A model generated the notes under the pieces. The model did no database searches. It was given only the letters and a program-made list of their open reading frames with translations, and was not told where the DNA came from. A program made the position numbers and the translations under genes. A stretch of DNA of 64,000 bases, from contig NZ_CP138335.1 in the NCBI RefSeq assembly GCF_040256745.1, positions 620,001 to 684,000 of the forward strand, read 5' to 3'. Shown piece by piece: positions 47,059-57,486 of the stretch; the first letter of the stretch is position 1, and every line of letters starts with the position of its first letter. This DNA comes from Scrofimicrobium sp. R131. GTDB lineage: Bacteria; Actinomycetota; Actinomycetes; Actinomycetales; Actinomycetaceae.

Positions 47059-47979
47059 ATGGCGGGACAACAAAGGATCTACAAGCAGAAGATCCGCTCC
47101 ACCGAGACCCTGGCGAAGGTGTTCCGGGCGATGGAGATGATCGCTGCTTCCCGCATTGGCACGGCTCGGCGCCGGGCCACGGAAGCGGACCCGTACACCG
47201 CTGCGCTCACCCGCGCGGTCGCGGCCGTTACCGTGCACGGCCGGGTCGATCACCCGATCACCCAACCCCGGAAAGACACCAACCGGGTGGCCGTGCTAGC
47301 GGTCGCCTCGGACCGGGGAATGGCGGGAGCCTACTCGGCCACCATTTTGCGTGAGACCGAGCGGCTGCTGCAGGAGCTGCGCGAAGACGGCAAGGAACCG
47401 GTCCTGTACGCGTCCGGGCGGCGCGCCGTCCAGTACTTCAACTTCCGGCACGTGCCGATCAAACAGTCCTGGACTGGGGAATCGGACAACCCGGACAACG
47501 AGATGATGGACGAGGTGGCCCAGACCCTGCTGGACGCCTTCCTGGACCCAACCGACGGGGTGGCGGAGATTTATCTAGTCTTCACCCGCTTCAAGTCGAT
47601 GGTGACCCAGGTGCCCGAGATCCGGAAAATGCTGCCGCTGACCGTGGTGGACACGCGGCAGATTCCCGGCGTCGACGACTCGGATCGTGAGTTCAAAGAG
47701 GATGACGCCTACCCGGAGTACGAGTTCATCCCCTCGGCGCGGGAAGTGCTCAACCAGTTGTTGCCGCTTTACATTCGGGACCGGATTCGTTCCGCCATGC
47801 TGATGGCGGCCGCCTCCGAACTTGCTTCGCGCCAGCAGGCGATGCACACCGCGAACGAGAACGCGAACGAACTGATCACCGACTACACCCGTTTGGCCAA
47901 CGCGGCGCGCCAGGCGGACATCACCCAGGAAATCACCGAGATCGTGTCCGGGGCTGACGCCCTGACACAGCAGGCATAG
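47059..47979 (+). CDS. atpG: ATP synthase F1 subunit gamma
   Basis: The 306-aa rotor shaft has the N-terminal coiled coil (QQRIYKQKIRSTETLAKVFRA, with AMEMIAASRIG) and the conserved C-terminal ASRQQAMHTANENANELI block. Starts three bases after atpA. Normal length. Confidence 0.97.
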   Translation: MAGQQRIYKQKIRSTETLAKVFRAMEMIAASRIGTARRRATEADPYTAALTRAVAAVTVHGRVDHPITQPRKDTNRVAVLAVASDRGMAGAYSATILRETERLLQELREDGKEPVLYASGRRAVQYFNFRHVPIKQSWTGESDNPDNEMMDEVAQTLLDAFLDPTDGVAEIYLVFTRFKSMVTQVPEIRKMLPLTVVDTRQIPGVDDSDREFKEDDAYPEYEFIPSAREVLNQLLPLYIRDRIRSAMLMAAASELASRQQAMHTANENANELITDYTRLANAARQADITQEITEIVSGADALTQQA

Positions 47980-49697
<1,718 letters not shown>

Positions 49698-49715
49698 AGA
49701 AAGGGGAGAAGCCTA

Positions 49716-50123
49716 ATGACCTGGTTAGTGCTGATTCCCGTTCTGATCTTGCTGGTGGGCCCGGGCGGATTTCTGCTGGGACGGATTTACGTCCTCAGTC
49801 ACCGCCTGGGCTCATTTCGCACCCTGCTGCGCGTGATTGATCCAAAGGAGCCTTCGCACGACTCCGGTTGGATGCGCGGGTATGCCCGTTACGGGCGCTC
49901 CAATATGGCTTGGTCCGGGTTAGTTCGCTTTCGAGTGACCCCGGACCTTTTGCTTGCCCGCACTTCGCTGGAGCTGGTGGAGCAACCCCGGCACCATCCG
50001 ACGATGGGGACCTCGGTGCTGCACCTGCGCGACGGCGACTGTGAGTACGAGATGGTGCTTTCGACCGGGGATTACGAGGGCGTGATCTCCTGGATCGACT
50101 CGGCGCCCCCGGGGATCAGCTAG
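49716..50123 (+). CDS. DUF2550 membrane protein
   Basis: The 135-aa protein has one N-terminal helix (~3-23) and a small domain with W-x-RGYARYG-x-x-MAW and TSLELVEQPRH, as in the DUF2550 proteins that follow atpC in actinobacteria. Function unknown; it is probably co-transcribed with the ATP synthase genes (18 bases after atpC). Confidence 0.85.
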   Translation: MTWLVLIPVLILLVGPGGFLLGRIYVLSHRLGSFRTLLRVIDPKEPSHDSGWMRGYARYGRSNMAWSGLVRFRVTPDLLLARTSLELVEQPRHHPTMGTSVLHLRDGDCEYEMVLSTGDYEGVISWIDSAPPGIS

Positions 50124-50148
50124 CAGTTTGTCCAGATGGCGATCAACG

Positions 50149-50181
50149 TTGACGTGACGCGTGCAACATATATGATATATC
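50149..50181 (+). promoter_or_regulatory. Strong promoter overlapped by an A+T-rich palindrome
   Basis: TTGACG (50149-50154), 16 bases, then TATGAT (50171-50176) make a good sigma-70-type promoter in this high-G+C sequence. The -10 lies inside the 13-bp palindrome ATATATGATATAT (50168-50180), which also includes GATATATC (50174-50181). A repressor bound there would block RNA polymerase. The GntR/FCD gene at 54825 is a candidate for the binding protein, but no copy of the site was seen near its own start. Confidence 0.6.
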
Positions 50182-50226
50182 GCAAGCAGCGATGCTGCGC
50201 ATCCCAACAACGAAAGTGAGCACACA

Positions 50227-51612
50227 ATGGCGTCTCCACCTGTTAATGACCATCAGGAGTACATGCTGGAATCTGTCCCCCGGACCGCCCGTCGAAGCAC
50301 CTGGGGCATCGCCGCTATCTGGGTCGGCTTCGGCTTCGTCGTCACCGGGCTGGTGGTGGGCGGGCAGTTAGCCGGCCAGGGCGGGACCGCCGGAATGCCG
50401 ATGGGTCAGGCGTTCCTGACCGTGGCGGCCGGGGAACTGTTCCTATTCATTCTGACCATTCTGCTGGGCATCCCCGCGATGGCCACCGGATTCAACCTGG
50501 CGATGCTGGCGCGCTTCTCTTATGGCCGAGTTGGGATGGTGGTCCCGATGGTGGTGATGGCGCTGCTGACACTGGGCTGGTTCTCCTCCATTCTGGGGAT
50601 GATTGGCGACGTCTGGGGAGTGCTCCTGGGGAGCCCAACCGGGGTGACCGTAATTGACCCGGCGGTGCTGGGTCGGCCGGGGATTGCTCCGATCAGCTTG
50701 GAAGTGGTCTTGAGCTGCCTGGTATTCGGCGCCCTGTTCACCTGGACCGCCTACCGCGGAATTTCTGCGATTGAGAAAATCGCGCTGCCGGTCGCGCCCT
50801 TCGTTTTGATCGTTTCCCTGGTAGTGGGGATCGCGATGGTGAAGGACTTCGGCGGGTGGGACGCGGTGGTGGCCGAGTCAAACACCCGGTCCGGGTTCGG
50901 GTTCGGTTCCGGTCTGACCCTCGTGATTGGAGCCTGGATCGCCGGGGCCATCATGGGTCCAGATATTATGCGATTCGCCAAAAACCGGAAGGCAGTGCTG
51001 ATTGGGGCGGCCGCCTGCTTCATCATCACCAACCCACTGCTGAACGTGGTTGGTTATATTGGGACGATTGCTACTGGCGATGCGAACTTCGTCAACTGGA
51101 TGTACGTCCAGGGTGTCTTTATTGCGCTGATCGGGGTGCTGGTCTGGACGGTGTCTTTGTGGACCACCAACAACTCTGAGCTGTACAGCAACTCGCTCTA
51201 CACCGGTGCTGGGATGAACTCGGTCGGCTGGAATGTCCGTCGGACGTCCATAGTGCTAGTGGTGGGAATCATCGGAACGATCCTGGGTTCCCTCGGTTTC
51301 TATCAGCTGTTCTTCGCCGACTTTATCACCGTGCTGGGGGCAGCCTTTGTGCCGTTGGCCGGCCCGATCATTGCCGACTACTACCTGCTCCGCAAATCTG
51401 TGTACACGGATGCCAACCTGACCCGTCAGCGGCCGGTACGCTGGACAGGTGTGGTGTCATTCTTGTTGGGCGCGGTCTGTGGCATCGTCTTCCAGTATTT
51501 CCTGCCGTTGCCCGGTGGGTTCTCCGCCGGCGTGGCCGCCCTGATTGTCACCCTGGTGGTTCACGTTGGACTGCACTACCTGCTGCCCGGAGTGCGGGCA
51601 GAAGACCGTTAG
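50227..51612 (+). CDS. NCS1-family permease (CodB-like)
   Basis: The 461-aa protein has about twelve membrane helices and the NCS1 architecture: SVPRTARRSTWGIAAIWVG at the start, ARFSYGRVGMVVPM (the substrate-region helix 3), LSCLVFGALFTWTAYRG and LAGPIIADYYLLRK near the C terminus. NCS1 proteins import nucleobases, hydantoins, allantoin and similar rings with H+ or Na+. The ligand here is not readable; the two downstream amidohydrolase-type genes suggest a cyclic amide or imide. First gene of a three-gene operon under the promoter at 50149. Confidence 0.9.
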   Translation: MASPPVNDHQEYMLESVPRTARRSTWGIAAIWVGFGFVVTGLVVGGQLAGQGGTAGMPMGQAFLTVAAGELFLFILTILLGIPAMATGFNLAMLARFSYGRVGMVVPMVVMALLTLGWFSSILGMIGDVWGVLLGSPTGVTVIDPAVLGRPGIAPISLEVVLSCLVFGALFTWTAYRGISAIEKIALPVAPFVLIVSLVVGIAMVKDFGGWDAVVAESNTRSGFGFGSGLTLVIGAWIAGAIMGPDIMRFAKNRKAVLIGAAACFIITNPLLNVVGYIGTIATGDANFVNWMYVQGVFIALIGVLVWTVSLWTTNNSELYSNSLYTGAGMNSVGWNVRRTSIVLVVGIIGTILGSLGFYQLFFADFITVLGAAFVPLAGPIIADYYLLRKSVYTDANLTRQRPVRWTGVVSFLLGAVCGIVFQYFLPLPGGFSAGVAALIVTLVVHVGLHYLLPGVRAEDR

Positions 51613-51625
51613 CTAGGAGCACGTC

Positions 51626-52510
51626 ATGAAAGAAATTAAAGTATGCGTGGGGGTGCACGTCGACGCGGTCGCCGGTTGGCTGGGCTCCTATGAGGGGCAG
51701 GACTCGCCCAACGATATTCAGCGCGGTATGTTCGCCGGTGAAGTCGGGATGCCGCGGGTGAGACAACTCCTGCAGCGGCGCGTCTTGCCGGCCACCTGGT
51801 TCATCCCGGGGCACTCGATCGAAACCTTCCCGCAAGAGACTGAAGATGTCGCGGCGGCCGGGTTCGAGATTGCGGTCCACGGTTACAGCCACGAGAATCC
51901 GGTGGCGATGTCACCCCAGCAGGAGGCGGACGTGCTGGGGCGCTGCGTCTCCCTGATTGAGAAGTTCACCGGATCCCGGCCGAAAGGGTACGTGGCCCCC
52001 TGGTGGGAAATGAGCGAGTACACGGCTCAGCTCCTGCTGGACAATGGGTTCTCATACGACAACTCGCAGTCGTACCACGACTTCCTGCCGTTCTACGCCC
52101 GGGTGGGAGACACCTGGACCAACGTGGACTACAGCAAGGAAGCTAGCGAGTGGATGAAGCCCCTGGTGCGCGGGCACGAGGTGGACCTGGTCGAGATCGC
52201 GGCGAACTGGTACGTCGATGACCTGCCGCCGATGATGTACATCAAGGGGTACCCGAACTCGCACGGGTTCGTCGCCCCGCAGGTGATCGAGCAGCTGTGG
52301 AAGGACCAGTTTGACTGGATCTACCGGGAGATGGACTACGCGGTGTTTCCGTTTACCATCCACCCGGACGTTTCTGGCCGTCCTCAGGTGCTGATGATGC
52401 TGGAGCGGGTGTTCGACCATATCGACCGACACCCTGGGGTCCAGTGGTGCACCTTCGCCGAGGTGGCGGATGACTTCCGTCAGCGCTTCCCGTTTGAGGC
52501 GACCCGGTGA
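51626..52510 (+). CDS. CE4-family amidohydrolase (HpPgdA / cyclic-imide hydrolase-like)
   Basis: The 294-aa protein has the polysaccharide-deacetylase fold without a signal peptide. It resembles the Helicobacter PgdA and the Pseudomonas cyclic-imide hydrolase in length (~293 aa) and blocks: [41 protein letters not shown] (the HxxxH metal site), [32 protein letters not shown], and [14 protein letters not shown]. Because it is cytoplasmic and sits between a small-molecule permease and an asparaginase, opening of a cyclic imide or deacylation of a small amide is more likely than peptidoglycan deacetylation (inference). AGGAG precedes the ATG. Confidence 0.88.
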   Translation: MKEIKVCVGVHVDAVAGWLGSYEGQDSPNDIQRGMFAGEVGMPRVRQLLQRRVLPATWFIPGHSIETFPQETEDVAAAGFEIAVHGYSHENPVAMSPQQEADVLGRCVSLIEKFTGSRPKGYVAPWWEMSEYTAQLLLDNGFSYDNSQSYHDFLPFYARVGDTWTNVDYSKEASEWMKPLVRGHEVDLVEIAANWYVDDLPPMMYIKGYPNSHGFVAPQVIEQLWKDQFDWIYREMDYAVFPFTIHPDVSGRPQVLMMLERVFDHIDRHPGVQWCTFAEVADDFRQRFPFEATR

Positions 52511-53490
52511 GCCCACGCGTAGCCCTGGTGACCCTCGGAGGCACAATTTCCATGACCAAGGGGGCCGACAATCCCGGGATTGTCCCCACCTTGGGGGCGA
52601 AGGAGTTGGCGGCCAGCCTGCCCGACCTCGGTGAAGTTGAGGTGGAGTTACACTCGCTGGAACGGGTGCCCTCCGCCTCGCTCACCACGGAGGTCCTGTT
52701 GCAGGTCCTGGCTGAGTGCCGGGCAGCAGTTCAGGCCGGCGCGGCCGGAGTAGTGATTACTCAGGGGACCGACACGATCGACGAGACCTCGTACTTCTTT
52801 GATCTGCTTTGGGACCTGCCGGCGCCGCTGATTGTCACCGGGGCTATGCGATCTCCAGATGAGCCGGGCTCAGACGGACCGGCCAACATGCGCGATGCGA
52901 TCCTGGTGGCAGCCGAGCCGGCGGTGCGCGAAATAGGGGTCCTGGTCGTGATGGCCGGAGAAATCCATTTGGCCCGCACTGTGGAAAAGTCTCATACCAG
53001 CTCAATTTGCGCCTTCGCCTCCCCGGGGGAAGGGCCGGTGGGTCACGTGGTCGAGGGGCAGCTTCGGCTCCACTATCGGCCGGTGGAGGTGTTCCCGAGT
53101 CTGCCTGAACCCAAGGGGGTGTTTGTCCCCTTGATCGAGGCGGTACTGGACGACGACGGGCAGCTGATTGAGGCGGCCCTCGCCGGCGGTGCGGTGGCCC
53201 TGGTCGTGGCTGGATCAGGGGCGGGACACGTTTCCTACGGGACAAGAGATCGGCTGGCTGCGGCGCTTGATCGGGGGATCCCAGTCATCCTGACCAGCCG
53301 AACCGGGTCGGGCAGCGTCCTCACTAGGACGTACGGGTACCGTGGGGCTGAGATCGACCTGCTGTCATTAGGGGTGATCCCAGCGGGCTTCTTGTCGGGG
53401 CGCAAAGCTCGCCTGCTGGCTCGAGTGGTGCTGGGATCCGGAGGGTCAGTGGAGGACTTGCGGAGGGAAGTGCTCGCCCGCGGAGCATAG
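52507..53490 (+). CDS. Asparaginase-family amidohydrolase
   Basis: The 327-aa protein has the two threonine motifs of the asparaginase/glutaminase family: VTLGGTISM (residues ~6-14, active-site Thr) and [16 protein letters not shown] (second Thr with Asp). It hydrolyses a side-chain amide to acid and ammonia. The GTG start overlaps the stop of the CE4 gene (GTGA). No signal peptide: cytoplasmic. If the CE4 enzyme opens an imide to a half-amide, this enzyme could remove the amide nitrogen (inference). It may also be a plain asparaginase. Confidence 0.9.
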   Translation: MSPRVALVTLGGTISMTKGADNPGIVPTLGAKELAASLPDLGEVEVELHSLERVPSASLTTEVLLQVLAECRAAVQAGAAGVVITQGTDTIDETSYFFDLLWDLPAPLIVTGAMRSPDEPGSDGPANMRDAILVAAEPAVREIGVLVVMAGEIHLARTVEKSHTSSICAFASPGEGPVGHVVEGQLRLHYRPVEVFPSLPEPKGVFVPLIEAVLDDDGQLIEAALAGGAVALVVAGSGAGHVSYGTRDRLAAALDRGIPVILTSRTGSGSVLTRTYGYRGAEIDLLSLGVIPAGFLSGRKARLLARVVLGSGGSVEDLRREVLARGA

Positions 53491-53540
53491 TTATCCACAC
53501 CCCTTGCGGGCAGGCTGGTCTCCTCGACCACAATAGAGGG

Positions 53541-54833
53541 ATGACACTCTCGCAGCTCAGCGATCAAGACCTGCTGGACCTGGTGGCTCAAACCGGGAAG
53601 CTCCAGCGGGAGATCGACGCGCGCTTGGTTGAGCTTACGCAGGAAGTTCAGGAGCGGTGTGCGCGGGAGATCAGCCTGGCCCATCAGGTGGGGTGCCGGG
53701 ATGCGACCGACGTTTGGAGCCGGTTTGCCCTGAGCGCGCCGGCCGCCACCAAAAGCCGGGTGCGCCTGGCCCGCCAGCTGATGCCCCGCCTCGACCAGGA
53801 GACGGGTGAGAAACTGGGGCCAGCTTTTCCCCACACGGCCCACGAGTTCAGCCAAGGAAACCTAACCAGTAACGCCGCCAAAGTCATCGTCAACTCACTT
53901 CGCGACTTGCCGGAAGGGGAGGAACGGGAACTGGCGGAACAGGTGCTGGTTGCCAGCGCTGCCGGCTACGATCAGGACGGGCAGCTGGTTCCGGCATTGG
54001 CGCTCAGCTTGCCGGAGCTGCGCACCCAAGCTGAAACATGGCGTCGGAAGCTGGATGCTCCCAGTCGGACAGAGACGTTCGAAACCCGACGGGTCGACCT
54101 GGTGGAACTGGAGAACGGCATGTTCCGACTGTCGGGCGTGCTGGTTGCCGAGGGGGCCGCGGTCTTCACCGGGCTGTTTTCCCAAATTGCTAATCCAAAG
54201 TTGGCTGGGGACGAAGAGGATCCGCGCACTCCCGCCCAGCGCCGCCACGACTCACTCATCGCAATCGGGAAGGCAGCTGCCGACTCCCCGGCGATTCCCA
54301 AGCGCAACGGGCAACCTTTCACCGTCATCGTGCAGGTGGAGGCAGAGGACGTTGCGGCTGGCCGGGGTGGCTACATCCACGAGAGCAGACCCACCCTGAT
54401 CGACCAGGCGGAGCTGCTGCACGCGGCCTGCGGTGCCAGCTTCCAGTTCGTGGCCCAGGGAGACAACGGGCAAATTGTCGAGCTTGGAAGCCCGGAACGC
54501 GTCTTCACCCCGGTTCAGAGGGCGGCGATTGCAGCCAGAGATGGTGGGTGCGTGATTCCCGGATGTAACACGGAGGCCGCCTGGTGCGAAATCCACCACG
54601 TGACCGAGTGGGCTCGAGGAGGCCCAACCCACGTGAGCAACGGAGCGATGCTCTGCTGGTACCACCACCGAAATCTAGGCAGCTCCGGCTGGAAAATTCG
54701 AATTGAGGACGGGATCCCCTGGTATTGCGCTCCTGAAGCGCTGGACCCGGACCAAAAGTGGCGGGCAACCCAGCCGGTCCATGCGGTTGCGACCCGCCTC
54801 ATCCGGAAATGTCGGCGAAGACAGTCAGCTTAG
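53541..54833 (+). CDS. DUF222-HNH endonuclease (13E12-repeat family)
   Basis: The 430-aa protein has the DUF222 region (~1-320) and a C-terminal HNH nuclease domain (~336-378): VIPGCNTEAAWCEIHHVTEW and NGAMLCWYHHRNL, with the zinc cysteines and the HH catalytic pair. This family is often present in many copies in actinobacterial genomes; its role (mobile element, homing or repair) is unknown. The gene overlaps the convergent GntR gene by 9 bases. A TTATCCACA sequence lies at 53491-53499, between the asparaginase stop and this start. Confidence 0.9.
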   Translation: MTLSQLSDQDLLDLVAQTGKLQREIDARLVELTQEVQERCAREISLAHQVGCRDATDVWSRFALSAPAATKSRVRLARQLMPRLDQETGEKLGPAFPHTAHEFSQGNLTSNAAKVIVNSLRDLPEGEERELAEQVLVASAAGYDQDGQLVPALALSLPELRTQAETWRRKLDAPSRTETFETRRVDLVELENGMFRLSGVLVAEGAAVFTGLFSQIANPKLAGDEEDPRTPAQRRHDSLIAIGKAAADSPAIPKRNGQPFTVIVQVEAEDVAAGRGGYIHESRPTLIDQAELLHAACGASFQFVAQGDNGQIVELGSPERVFTPVQRAAIAARDGGCVIPGCNTEAAWCEIHHVTEWARGGPTHVSNGAMLCWYHHRNLGSSGWKIRIEDGIPWYCAPEALDPDQKWRATQPVHAVATRLIRKCRRRQSA

Positions 54834-55487
54834 TCCCTTCCTGAGAGCCTCCAGCGTCGAAGTCAGGTGTGCGTGCCCGACTTCGATGGCTGTGGCGAGA
54901 TCGCCCGCGTCGAACGCGGAGAGCAGCTGAAAGTGCTGCGCGTTGGAGTCCTTGATTTGGGCTGGCCATTTTCGAAGTGACAGGGCCACGTAGGGTGCTG
55001 CTGCCGCCTCGAGCATCTCGGTGACCCGGGCTGTCCAGGAATCGTCGTAGCTCAACAGTGTGCGGTGAAACTGCTGGTTCAGGTAGGTGAACTCGATGAT
55101 GTCGTGGGTGGTGTCCATCTGACGGCATAGGGACAGCGCCTGTTGTGAAGCTGACTTGGTGAACTTCTCGATGGACTTCTCCATCTGAAGTGGTTCTACC
55201 CGCAAGCGCATGGCGTAGATCTCCTCGGCGCCGGCCAAACTCAGTTCGCTGACGGTGACGTCTCGGTGCGGGGTGACGTTCAGCAGCCCCTCCTGCTCCA
55301 AGCGGCGGATTGCTTCGCGTACCGGTGTCACTGAGATTCCCAGCGCTTCAGCCCATTCGCTTTGGTACACGCGTGCCCCGGCCGAGAGTTGGCCAGAGAT
55401 GATGGCTGTTCGGATCGCCGTGTAGGCATGCTCAGCCTGGGTCACGGGGACCGACATGCGCGCAACACTACTGGGAATCTGAGTCAC
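54825..55487 (-). CDS. GntR-family transcriptional regulator (FCD/FadR subfamily)
   Basis: The 220-aa regulator has a winged helix (~12-78; SEWAEALGISVTPVREAIRRL, LNVTPHRDVTVSEL) and an FCD effector domain (~90-215) with the metal-binding pattern D...H...H (EFTYLNQQFHRTLL, HFQLLSAFDAGD, GHAHL). FCD domains often bind carboxylic acids. The nearest operons are the permease/CE4/asparaginase set (plus) and the sugar ABC set (minus), so it may control either. The start is a GTG at 55487; an ATG at 55457 is an alternative. Confidence 0.88.
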   Translation of the reverse strand: MTQIPSSVARMSVPVTQAEHAYTAIRTAIISGQLSAGARVYQSEWAEALGISVTPVREAIRRLEQEGLLNVTPHRDVTVSELSLAGAEEIYAMRLRVEPLQMEKSIEKFTKSASQQALSLCRQMDTTHDIIEFTYLNQQFHRTLLSYDDSWTARVTEMLEAAAAPYVALSLRKWPAQIKDSNAQHFQLLSAFDAGDLATAIEVGHAHLTSTLEALRKGLS

Positions 55488-55526
55488 AATCTGCCATCTC
55501 TACGTTGGGATGCCCTGAGTATAGAA

Positions 55527-55567
55527 CGAGAGCGGCTCAGCAGACTAACCTTGCCGAGCCGCTCTCG
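55527..55567 (-). terminator. Terminator of the MalEFG-type operon
   Basis: CGAGAGCGGCTC (55527-55538) pairs perfectly with 55556-55567 around a 17-nt loop. It follows the stop of the MalG-type permease by 3 bases; the minus-strand continuation is GTTCTAT. Confidence 0.75.
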
Positions 55568-55570
55568 CTG

Positions 55571-56446
55571 TCAGCCTTTGACTGAACCGGCCGTCAAGCC
55601 CCTCACGAAATAGCGCTGAAGGGAGAAGAACACTGCCAGCGGAACAATCATCGAGATGAAAGCCCCGGCGGTCAGCAAGTGCCAATCCTGTCCGCGCGAA
55701 CCGGCCATCGACTGGAGTCGGGCAGTCAGCGGAGCAGTGAGCGACTGTCCGCCAGAGAACGTCAACCCAACCAGCAGGTCGTTCCAGACCCAGAGGAACT
55801 GGAAGATGGCGAACGAAGCAATGGCGGGAACCATGAGCGGCAAAATGACGCGCAAGAAGGTGGCCACGTGACCGGCCCCATCCACTTCGGCCGCTTCTAC
55901 TAGCTCTCTGGGAATCTCAGCCATGAAGTTGTGCAGCAGGAAAATCGCCAGAGGAAGGGCGAACGCCGTATGCGCAACCCAAATCGACATGAAGGGGAAG
56001 TCTTTCCCAAAGCTGGAGGAGAAGATCCTCAGCAAGGGAATCAGCGACATCTGCAACGGCACGATCTGCATGGCGAAGACAATGACGAACACGGTGTCGC
56101 GCCCGCGCCACTTCATGAACGAGAACGCATAGGCAGCCATGGTCGCAATCACCAGCGGTGCAATCGTCGCCGGAATGGTGATGACTAGCGAGTTGATGAA
56201 GTAGTTCGACAGATCACCCTGGGAGGTCGAGCCGAACAGGACATTGTGGTAGTTCTCCAGCGTCACTTGGGGGTCGCCGAAGAAGGTCCACCAGCCGGTA
56301 GTCTTGATCAACCCTTCAGGTCGGAACGAGGTGACCAGTAGCCCGAAAGTGGGGATGGTCCACAAGATGGCTATCAGAGCCGCGACGAGCGATCCGAACC
56401 TGGATGTCAGACTGCGCTTAGCCAAAGTAGAGGCGCCAACACTCAT
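55571..56446 (-). CDS. Carbohydrate ABC transporter permease (MalG type)
   Basis: The 291-aa protein has six membrane helices and the EAA-loop pattern ELVEAAEVDGAGHVATFLRVILPLMVPA. The N-terminal ~20 residues are polar and basic. Partner of the MalF-type permease. GAGGTG stands eight bases before the ATG, which overlaps the preceding stop (ATGA). Third and last gene of the operon. Confidence 0.93.
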   Translation of the reverse strand: MSVGASTLAKRSLTSRFGSLVAALIAILWTIPTFGLLVTSFRPEGLIKTTGWWTFFGDPQVTLENYHNVLFGSTSQGDLSNYFINSLVITIPATIAPLVIATMAAYAFSFMKWRGRDTVFVIVFAMQIVPLQMSLIPLLRIFSSSFGKDFPFMSIWVAHTAFALPLAIFLLHNFMAEIPRELVEAAEVDGAGHVATFLRVILPLMVPAIASFAIFQFLWVWNDLLVGLTFSGGQSLTAPLTARLQSMAGSRGQDWHLLTAGAFISMIVPLAVFFSLQRYFVRGLTAGSVKG

Positions 56447-57429
56447 TGTCCACGCACCTCCTTGTTCTTGAGCATCTGCCTGGTGTTGAAGATGACGATC
56501 GGGATCACCAGAACGAAAATGATGACCGCTGTAGCTGAGCCACGCCCGGCATTCAGGAAAGTAAACGCTTGGTCGTACATCTGATTAGCCAGCACCTGCG
56601 TCTGGAACTTGGCGCCGGTCATCGTCTGGGTAATGTCGAACACCTTCAAGGTGGCAATGGTAATGGTCGTGTAGACAACCACCAGTGTTGGACGAATGGT
56701 TGGCACTGTGATCTTAGTGAACATCGAGAGCGGGCTGACCCCGTCGAGCTTGGCTGCCTCCACGATGTCGGTGGGAATCGCTTTGATTGCCGCCGAGATC
56801 AGGACCATCGCGAACCCGGCCTGCACCCAGATCATCACTACGATGATGAAGAGCGTGTTGAGGGGGCTGTCCTGCAGGAACCGAACTGGTTCCCCGCCCA
56901 ATGCAACGATGATGGCGTTCAGTAGGCCGCGCTGGCTCTGGGCCGATCCTCGATATTCATACATGAACCGCCAGATGATACCCGCACCAACAAATGAGAT
57001 GGCCATCGGCATAAACAGCAGCGACTTGGCCACTTTCTCGAACTTTTTCCCATCGATTAGGAGGGCATACAGCATCCCAATGCCAGTTGAGAGGAGGGGA
57101 ACCAGCAGCACCCAGACTGCGGTATTGAGAAACGCGCGGAGAGAGTCCGCATCGGTAAAGATCCAGGTGAAGTTTTCCAGGCCGACAAACTGGGTTGAGA
57201 ACCGGTCAAAAAACGAGTTCTTGACGGTGCCAAGGGCTGGGTAAATCAGCGCCATGATCAGCAACCCGAGAGCAGGCAGAACAAAGACCGCTACCGAGAA
57301 CACGTTTCGTCCGCGGCCTTTGAGTCGATCCGCCAAACTGGCGAGTCCCAGCAGGACCCCCACGATGACGGCAATGGCAATGATGGCCAAAAACATCTGG
57401 CCAAACTTTGTGTCCAGGAACCAGTTCAT
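56443..57429 (-). CDS. Carbohydrate ABC transporter permease (MalF type)
   Basis: The 328-aa permease has two N-terminal helices (~8-28, 40-60), further helices and the EAA loop IVEAAKLDGVSPLSMFTKIT. I set the start at the ATG at 57429, right after the operon hairpin (57445-57472), with GGGGAG just upstream; the open frame upstream would need to cross the hairpin. Together with the MalG-type permease it forms the channel. No ATPase gene is in the operon, so a shared MsiK-like ATPase elsewhere must serve it (known for actinobacterial sugar importers). Confidence 0.92.
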   Translation of the reverse strand: MNWFLDTKFGQMFLAIIAIAVIVGVLLGLASLADRLKGRGRNVFSVAVFVLPALGLLIMALIYPALGTVKNSFFDRFSTQFVGLENFTWIFTDADSLRAFLNTAVWVLLVPLLSTGIGMLYALLIDGKKFEKVAKSLLFMPMAISFVGAGIIWRFMYEYRGSAQSQRGLLNAIIVALGGEPVRFLQDSPLNTLFIIVVMIWVQAGFAMVLISAAIKAIPTDIVEAAKLDGVSPLSMFTKITVPTIRPTLVVVYTTITIATLKVFDITQTMTGAKFQTQVLANQMYDQAFTFLNAGRGSATAVIIFVLVIPIVIFNTRQMLKNKEVRGQ

Positions 57430-57444
57430 GATCTCCCCAAGACC

Positions 57445-57472
57445 GGTGGTGCGGGGCGAACCCCGCACCACC
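57445..57472 (-). terminator. Intercistronic hairpin between binding protein and MalF-type permease
   Basis: A perfect 12-bp stem (GGTGGTGCGGGG, 57445-57456; complement 57461-57472) with a CGAA tetraloop lies directly after the binding-protein stop. It has no T run. As in other MalE-F-G operons, it probably protects the upstream mRNA or reduces downstream transcription, so that more binding protein than permease is made. Confidence 0.7.
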
Positions 57473-57486
57473 ATGTCCAGAGCCAG

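Noticed and set aside
53491-53499. Replication origin element
   Set aside because: A single DnaA-box-like 9-mer without a cluster of further boxes, dnaA or dnaN nearby does not support an origin.
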